In this document: piece by piece, positions 59,057 to 64,000 of the stretch
Layout: each line of letters begins with the position of its first letter
Numbering within the stretch: position 1 is the first letter of the stretch
DNA from: Acinetobacter bouvetii DSM 14964 = CIP 107468
GTDB taxonomy: Bacteria; Pseudomonadota; Gammaproteobacteria; Pseudomonadales; Moraxellaceae
Assembly: GCF_000368865.1 (NCBI RefSeq)
Contig: NZ_KB849727.1
Coordinates: 1,073,000 to 1,136,999, forward strand
Reading direction: 5' to 3'
Length of the DNA stretch: 64,000 nucleotides
The notes under the pieces: generated by a model
Told to the model about the DNA's origin: nothing
What the model saw: only the letters and a program-made list of their open reading frames with translations
Databases searched by the model: none
Position numbers and translations under genes: made by a program

Positions 59057-59710
59057 TTATTGAATGGCATAGATGCTGATTTCAACACGGCGGTTTTGTT
59101 CACGGCCTGCTGGCGTTGAATTTGACGCGATTGGGTTTGCAGAACCTTGGCCTTGCGCATTAATGCGTGTAGTAGAAACACCCTGAGCCGCTAAATAGCT
59201 TGCAACAGATTGTGCACGCGCTTGCGACAATGGAATGTTAATTGAGTCGTTACCAGTGTTATCGGTATAACCCGTAACAAGAATACCGCTCTTGTTGTCT
59301 TCAGCCAAAGTTTGCGCCACTTTATTCAAAGTTGCATAAAAGTTTGGTTTGATGTTTGATTTGTTGGTATCAAACGTAATGCTGCCCGGCATAATCAAGC
59401 CCACAGAACCATCTGGATTACGGTTAACTTCTACGCCAGTACCCGCCATTTGCTGACGCAGTTTTTTCTCTTTATTGTCGAGGTATACGCCTGTAGCGCC
59501 GCCCAGCACTGCGCCGATAGCGGCAGCACGGTTATTTTGCGCGCTCGAGTTTGCATTGCCCCGAGACAAGCCATAGCCGGCAGCAGCGCCTACAAGTGCG
59601 CCAATCGCAGACTTGTCATATTCCATGCCGCCAATATTATTGCCTGTTGATTGACAGCCAGATAGAACTAATGCCCCTACTACCGCTGACGAAATTACCA
59701 GTGCACGCAT
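59057..59710 (-). CDS. OmpA-family lipoprotein with glycine-zipper (YiaD-like)
   Basis: A 217-residue lipoprotein. GAAGGAGG six bases before ATG 59708-59710 fixes the start. Lipobox LSGC (VVGALVLSGCQST) is followed by a glycine-zipper segment (IGALVGAAAGYGLSRG, AIGAVLGGATGVYLDNKEK). The C-terminal OmpA peptidoglycan-binding domain has GSITFDTNKSNIKPNFYATL, VTGYTDNTGND and the NRRVEISI end. It likely anchors the outer membrane to peptidoglycan. Resembles E. coli YiaD. Confidence 0.92.
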   Translation of the reverse strand: MRALVISSAVVGALVLSGCQSTGNNIGGMEYDKSAIGALVGAAAGYGLSRGNANSSAQNNRAAAIGAVLGGATGVYLDNKEKKLRQQMAGTGVEVNRNPDGSVGLIMPGSITFDTNKSNIKPNFYATLNKVAQTLAEDNKSGILVTGYTDNTGNDSINIPLSQARAQSVASYLAAQGVSTTRINAQGQGSANPIASNSTPAGREQNRRVEISIYAIQ

Positions 59711-59955
59711 CGCATGCCTCCTTCGTTGTGTTTGTTGTATGAATGAAATGATGAATGAAAACAAATGGCTGAACCATTGAATTTTTGTTAATAATAAGCT
59801 CTTTATTTACATTTTGTAATGATTGATTGCGGGAAAACAGTTAACTTCGTCACAATTCCTTCATAGTTAGAATACAAAACTTTTCTATTTTCAAATCTGC
59901 AGCTATATTTGTGAGATTCGGCAAATTATAAATGATTTGATCCTAGGAAACTTTT

Positions 59956-60882
59956 ATGCCATCTCAAAGCAATAAGCAACCAGCCTTAAAAAAAATCACA
60001 CGCGGGCTTACAGTCGGTTCAGTTATTACCGGCAGCACTTTTTTTCACGGCCCACCCGTTTTAGCCTTGGGATTGACCAAGCTTTTTAAGAAATCCAGCA
60101 AGGTGGATGAAACCAATATTAAAATTACCAACAGCTGGCTGGCAGTCAATAACTGGCTGATTGATAAAGTTTTACCCAATACACAATGGGACATTACCGT
60201 TGATGAACAGCTGGATTTGAATATGCAGGGCCGCTATTTGATGACCTGCAACCATCAAAGCTGGGTTGATACTACTGTGAACCAGTATTTTGGCCTGACC
60301 CGCATGCCGTTGACCCGCTTCTTTACAAAATGGGAACTTATTTTTATCCCCTTTGTCGGCCAAGCCTTTAAAATTCTCGGCTTCCCGATGATGAAGCGCC
60401 ACTCCAAAGAGCAAATTGCGAAAAATCCGGAACTGAAATACCGCGATATGGATGAAGCCCGCAAGTCCTGTGAACAGCTGCTCAGCCAGCCGTTCACCTT
60501 GCTGAACTATTTGGAAGGCACGCGTTTTACGCCTGAGAAGCAGGCGAAGCAGCAATCGCCGTATCAGCATTTGCTGAAGCCCAAAGCCGGCGGCTTAGCG
60601 CTGGCGCTGAGTATTTTAGGCGATAAAATTGATGCTTTGGTTGATATGACCATTGTCTACCCTGACGGCGCGCCAGGCTATGGCGAGTTTTGGCTGGGCG
60701 AAGTGCCGCGCATCGCCGTCAATTTGCGTAAAATTGAGGTTCCGGCATGGGTGCTTGAAGGCAACTATGATGAAGATGCGGCATTCCGTGAAAAATTTCA
60801 AATCTGGGTTGACGGGCTGTGGGCTGAAAAAGATCAGCTGATTGGAAAAATGAAAGCGCAATATGCAGCGCTTGAGCAATAA
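59956..60882 (+). CDS. PlsC-like acyltransferase (YihG type)
   Basis: A 308-residue membrane-associated acyltransferase. The catalytic NHxxxxD motif is CNHQSWVDT; the acyl-acceptor EGTR motif is YLEGTRFTPEK. An N-terminal hydrophobic region (ITRGLTVGSVITGSTFFHGPPVLALGL) suggests membrane anchoring. It matches the LPLAT subgroup of E. coli YihG, which acylates lysophosphatidic acid with particular chain lengths. AGGAAA ribosome site. It is 30 bases upstream of the next membrane-protein gene and likely shares its transcript. Confidence 0.88.
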   Translation: MPSQSNKQPALKKITRGLTVGSVITGSTFFHGPPVLALGLTKLFKKSSKVDETNIKITNSWLAVNNWLIDKVLPNTQWDITVDEQLDLNMQGRYLMTCNHQSWVDTTVNQYFGLTRMPLTRFFTKWELIFIPFVGQAFKILGFPMMKRHSKEQIAKNPELKYRDMDEARKSCEQLLSQPFTLLNYLEGTRFTPEKQAKQQSPYQHLLKPKAGGLALALSILGDKIDALVDMTIVYPDGAPGYGEFWLGEVPRIAVNLRKIEVPAWVLEGNYDEDAAFREKFQIWVDGLWAEKDQLIGKMKAQYAALEQ

Positions 60883-60912
60883 GCCCTAGAAATAAGGAAT
60901 AAGTGAACGGAC

Positions 60913-61971
60913 ATGCCGCAAACTGAAAGTGTTAAAAAGTCTAAATATCATCATCTTGACCCCGGCAGCTTACCCTTCAAGCTGTTCTTGGCCTATGATA
61001 TTTTTATGGTGTTTATCATCATTTTTAACCTCTTCTGCTTGGGCATGAACTTCTTCCTCATGAGCAACATCGGCGGCTGGTTCTTCAACAGCATCCACCT
61101 GAGCAGCGTGCTGGAATTTTACCGTGAGCACCTGCATCCTTGGGTCATTACCACTGAAGCCTGGTTCATCATTTTTCTGATTGCAGAGCTGCTCATCCGC
61201 TGGGGCATTGCAATTGTTCAAAAACATCATCAGCGCTGGTTCTTTTTTCCCTTTATTCACCTGTATGAAATACTGGCCATTATTCCGTATCTGCGTTTTT
61301 TAAGGCTGTTCCGCGCTGGCATTATCGCTTACCGCTTATATGAAATGGGCTATCAGATTTTTCCTAAATCCTGGCAGAACAAAGCCCTGTTTTATTACCG
61401 GGTGGTGATGGAAGAACTGTCTGACCGCGTCGTTATTACCGTTTTGGATGGGCTCAAGCATGAGCTGAATACCAGCACCACGCATAAAGACTTGATCAGC
61501 AATGTGATCCAGCATCACCGCGAGCTGTTTTCTCAAGTACTTGCCGACATGCTGCAGGAAAACTTGAGCAGAGAACTCAGAGCAGACCGTGAGCGCATTG
61601 CAAAAAATGTCGGACAGATTGTCAGTCAAGCCATTGAAGACACGCCTGAACTGACTCAGCTGCTGCGCTTAATCCCGATTGTCGGCGGACGCATTGAACA
61701 GCAGATTCAGAGTATCGGCCAGCGTCTGGGTGAAAATATCACCCAAGGCCTGATTGACCCGCTGGCTTATCCTGACACCTCTGCAGCGCATCAGCCAAAC
61801 TTGTACTCGGATATTTCAAACCGAATCAGCCAGATTGAAATTGAAAAAAATGAAAAATTGGATGAACTTGTCCGTTCCGCAGTATTTGAAAGTCTGGATG
61901 CGGTCCGCAAACAAGTCAAAGTAAAACAATGGCAGCAAATCCTGCAAGAGCAGGATCAAGCCAAAGAATAA
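60913..61971 (+). CDS. Voltage-sensor-like membrane protein with helical tail
   Basis: A 352-residue protein. Three hydrophobic helices (about 23-50, 78-100, 113-130) precede an arginine-spaced segment (YLRFLRLFRAGIIAYRLYEMG) resembling an S4 voltage sensor. No pore-loop selectivity filter (such as TxGYG) follows. The second half (about 150-350) is cytoplasmic and helical, with amphipathic repeats such as VLADMLQENLSRELRADRERIAKNVGQIVSQAI. It might be an ion-channel relative or a membrane anchor for a coiled-coil domain; I cannot decide. Probably co-transcribed with the acyltransferase. Confidence 0.65.
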   Translation: MPQTESVKKSKYHHLDPGSLPFKLFLAYDIFMVFIIIFNLFCLGMNFFLMSNIGGWFFNSIHLSSVLEFYREHLHPWVITTEAWFIIFLIAELLIRWGIAIVQKHHQRWFFFPFIHLYEILAIIPYLRFLRLFRAGIIAYRLYEMGYQIFPKSWQNKALFYYRVVMEELSDRVVITVLDGLKHELNTSTTHKDLISNVIQHHRELFSQVLADMLQENLSRELRADRERIAKNVGQIVSQAIEDTPELTQLLRLIPIVGGRIEQQIQSIGQRLGENITQGLIDPLAYPDTSAAHQPNLYSDISNRISQIEIEKNEKLDELVRSAVFESLDAVRKQVKVKQWQQILQEQDQAKE

Positions 61972-62093
61972 GCAGCAGTGCAAAATATTTGATTTTCACG
62001 CTAGTGAAATGCGTCAATTTGTTCTAGCATTTGCTTTATTTATCACATCGCTTCGGCATAAAACAAACAGCTCAGAAGTACGAAGGAATAATT

Positions 62094-62813
62094 ATGGCTG
62101 ACATACGGATAAAAGGCAGAATGGTCAATGCGATACGCATTAGCCTCGATACGAATGATCATGATGCGATCCGCCAGCAACTCACCCCAATGCTTCAAAA
62201 AGCTTTTCCAGCGGGCACTTTAGCTGTGATTGAAAGCAGTGTGGATCAGGAACTGATTGAACTTATTCAGCTTTTGATCAGCCTGGACTTGCAGCCAATG
62301 GCTGTCACTGAAGGCCTGCTTGCCTCTCAGGCGCGCGCCATTCAATTCCCTGTTATTCCAGCTGACCGCCAATTGCAGCAGGTGAAAGCCACCAAAGAAC
62401 AAGTGGTGGAAACCCAGCCTGCTTCTGCTGAAAATAATGCAGCGGCTGAGCAGGCTGAAGAAGCGCCTGCAGTGCGGCACATCAGCTCTTATCACGATGA
62501 AATTCTGCGCACTGGCCAATGCCTGGTGCAAAATCATGGCGACATCATCAGTACCGCCGGCATCAACAGCGGCTCTGAAGTGATTGCTTCAGGAAATATA
62601 CATATTTATGGCAGCGCCCGTGGTAGAGTCATTGCCGGAGCTGGAGGCAATGCCGCTGCGCGCATATTCTGCCATTCACTGGAAGCAGAATTAGTATCAA
62701 TTGCGGGAACTTACTGCGTTGCTGATGACATTCCGCAGCATGTGGCAAAACAGCCTGTACATATTTATTTAAATGATCAGCAAGAGCTAGTATTTGAAGC
62801 TTTGCAATTTTAA
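62094..62813 (+). CDS. minC: Septum site-determining protein MinC
   Basis: A 239-residue division inhibitor. The N-terminal FtsZ-binding domain begins [16 protein letters not shown]; the C-terminal MinD-binding beta-helix has [53 protein letters not shown] seven bases before ATG 62094 fixes the start; the frame from 62031 is an extension. First gene of minCDE. The Ala/Glu-rich linker (about 105-130) is long. Confidence 0.95.
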   Translation: MADIRIKGRMVNAIRISLDTNDHDAIRQQLTPMLQKAFPAGTLAVIESSVDQELIELIQLLISLDLQPMAVTEGLLASQARAIQFPVIPADRQLQQVKATKEQVVETQPASAENNAAAEQAEEAPAVRHISSYHDEILRTGQCLVQNHGDIISTAGINSGSEVIASGNIHIYGSARGRVIAGAGGNAAARIFCHSLEAELVSIAGTYCVADDIPQHVAKQPVHIYLNDQQELVFEALQF

Positions 62814-62833
62814 TGTATAAATAAACACCAAAA

Positions 62834-62854
62834 CCCCCATTTTTATATAGGGGG
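62834..62854 (+). promoter_or_regulatory. GC-clamped hairpin between minC and minD
   Basis: CCCCC (62834-62838) and GGGGG (62850-62854) enclose an AT-only loop. It ends 10 bases before the AGGAG ribosome site of minD. Could modulate minD translation or separate minC from minDE by partial termination. Confidence 0.45.
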
Positions 62855-62878
62855 ATTACCATAACAGGAGTGGATTCG

Positions 62879-63691
62879 GTGGCGAAAATTGTTGTCGTAA
62901 CATCAGGCAAGGGCGGCGTAGGTAAAACTACAACAAGTGCATCTTTTGCAACAGGTTTAGCCCTGCGCGGTCACAAAACTGTTGTTATCGATTTTGACGT
63001 AGGTTTACGTAACCTTGACTTAATTATGGGTTGTGAACGCCGCGTTGTTTACGACTTTGTCAATGTCCTGAATAATGAAGCCCGATTGCAGCAGGCGCTC
63101 ATTCGCGATAAAGACATTGAGAACTTGTATATTTTACCCGCTTCTCAAACCCGCGATAAAGATGCCTTAACCGACGAAGGCGTTGCACGCGTTATGGATG
63201 AGCTTTCTCAAGAATTTGACTACATTATCTGTGACTCGCCTGCCGGTATTGAACGCGGTGCAATTATGGCCATGTATCATGCTGATGAAGCCATTATTGT
63301 GACCAACCCTGAAATTTCATCGGTTCGCGACTCAGACCGCATCATTGGCATGCTGGATAGCAAAACCAAAAAAGTAGAACAGAATGAAGGCCGCATCCGC
63401 AAGCATCTGTGCATTACACGCTTCAATCCGGAACGTGCTGATAAGCAGGAAATGCTGACCATTGATGACATCTCTAAAGACATTTTGCGTGTCCCGACTT
63501 TAGGCGTCATTCCTGAATGCAAGAGCGTGCTTCAAGCTTCAAATGAAGGTAAGCCAGTGATCCTCTTTACAGAAGAAACTGCGGGCCAGGCATATGATGA
63601 TTTGGTCGCACGTTTCCTTGGTGAAGAACGCAGTTACCGTCATATTACGGTAAAACCGAAAGGCTGGTTAGCACGATTATTTGGAGCATAA
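62879..63691 (+). CDS. minD: Septum site-determining ATPase MinD
   Basis: A 270-residue ParA-family ATPase. The deviant Walker A VTSGKGGVGKTTT is at the N-terminus; VVIDFDVGLRNLDLIMGCERRVVYDFVNV and CDSPAGIERGA follow. The C-terminal amphipathic membrane-targeting helix (GWLARLFGA) is present. I start at the GTG 62879, nine bases after AGGAG, giving the same N-terminus as E. coli MinD; an in-frame GTG at 62870 would overlap the ribosome site. It oscillates with MinE and activates MinC. Confidence 0.96.
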   Translation: MAKIVVVTSGKGGVGKTTTSASFATGLALRGHKTVVIDFDVGLRNLDLIMGCERRVVYDFVNVLNNEARLQQALIRDKDIENLYILPASQTRDKDALTDEGVARVMDELSQEFDYIICDSPAGIERGAIMAMYHADEAIIVTNPEISSVRDSDRIIGMLDSKTKKVEQNEGRIRKHLCITRFNPERADKQEMLTIDDISKDILRVPTLGVIPECKSVLQASNEGKPVILFTEETAGQAYDDLVARFLGEERSYRHITVKPKGWLARLFGA

Positions 63692-63692
63692 A

Positions 63693-63965
63693 ATGGCAGG
63701 ATTCTGGAGTAAACTTTTCAGCAGCGATGACAAGCCATCTAGCGCTCAAACTGCGAAAGACCGTTTAAAAGTTATTGTTGCTTCTGAACAGGGCTTGGGC
63801 AAACGCTTAAGCCAAGAAAAAATCGACCAAATGAAAAAAGAAATCATGCAGGTCGTGAACCGCTACGTCAGCGGCGTAGATGAACAGCACATTCAAATGT
63901 CTGTTCGTTCAGAAGCAAATATTGAAATGCTTGAAATGAATATCAATTTGCCTGAAGAGCGATAA
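63693..63965 (+). CDS. minE: Cell division topological specificity factor MinE
   Basis: A 90-residue MinE. N-terminal membrane helix MAGFWSKLFSS is followed by the anti-MinCD segment (AKDRLKVIVASEQ) and the topological specificity domain (MKKEIMQVVNRYVSGVDEQHIQMSVRSEANIEMLEMNINLP). It stimulates MinD ATPase and places the septum at midcell. It begins one base after the minD stop, with GGAG inside the end of minD. Confidence 0.96.
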   Translation: MAGFWSKLFSSDDKPSSAQTAKDRLKVIVASEQGLGKRLSQEKIDQMKKEIMQVVNRYVSGVDEQHIQMSVRSEANIEMLEMNINLPEER

Positions 63966-64000
63966 TCTAATTTCTGATTAGTCAAGCAAATTGATTCAAG

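Overview
This is a chromosomal segment of an Acinetobacter-type gammaproteobacterium. The evidence is the gene set and its arrangement: rng-maf-mreDCB divergent from gatCAB, yggS divergent from pilTU, fur beside bamE, dut/algC/argB, and minCDE. Base composition is moderate (low-to-mid forties % GC by eye), and there is a tmRNA encoding the tag ANDESYALAA. I cannot fix the species from sequence alone.

Layout. 1-7006 is core: the 5' part of rng, maf, and mreD/mreC/mreB on the minus strand, then gatC-gatA-gatB on the plus strand. 7060-16700 is mostly accessory. It holds an AT-rich radical SAM gene, remains of an IS5-type transposase, copies of a dispersed palindromic repeat, several exported or unknown proteins, a PfpI-like protein, the SbmA peptide importer, and a Vsr-type endonuclease with no Dcm methylase in the window. 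16709-20601 is an aromatic amino acid catabolic cluster (hpd, permease, aromatic aminotransferase).

20670-25110 is the most plastic stretch, lying between tyrB and ssrA. It contains a split small membrane-protein gene, a minus-strand run of small exported proteins of unknown function, and a decayed hsdS specificity-subunit tail abutting an IS5 transposase tail. It ends with a large HTH regulator that has two palindromic operator-like sites directly upstream. ssrA (tmRNA) closes this segment.

25657-64000 is again largely housekeeping. It covers glpK, an EmrAB-type pump, a hot-dog thioesterase, hemB (magnesium type by motif), a FadL-like porin, a ThiO-like oxidase, a PAS-GGDEF cyclase, and sbcDC. 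Next come yggS/pilTU, fur, bamE, rnfH, a bacteriohemerythrin, an OlsB-like acyltransferase, argB-algC-dut, rep, an OmpA-family lipoprotein, a PlsC-like acyltransferase, and minCDE. Genes work together as cell-shape (mreBCD) and division-site (minCDE) modules, tRNA-dependent amidation (gatCAB), twitching motility (pilTU), DNA repair (sbcDC, rep, vsr, dut) and tyrosine degradation.

The most interesting non-protein signal is a run of three nested or stacked hairpins on the plus strand at about 36115-36292, ending in an intrinsic terminator. It lies in a 358-base gap with no gene and looks like an unannotated small RNA. No complete new multi-gene system is evident. The best candidates for undescribed biology are this RNA, the lone radical SAM gene, and the HTH regulator/exported-protein segment beside ssrA.
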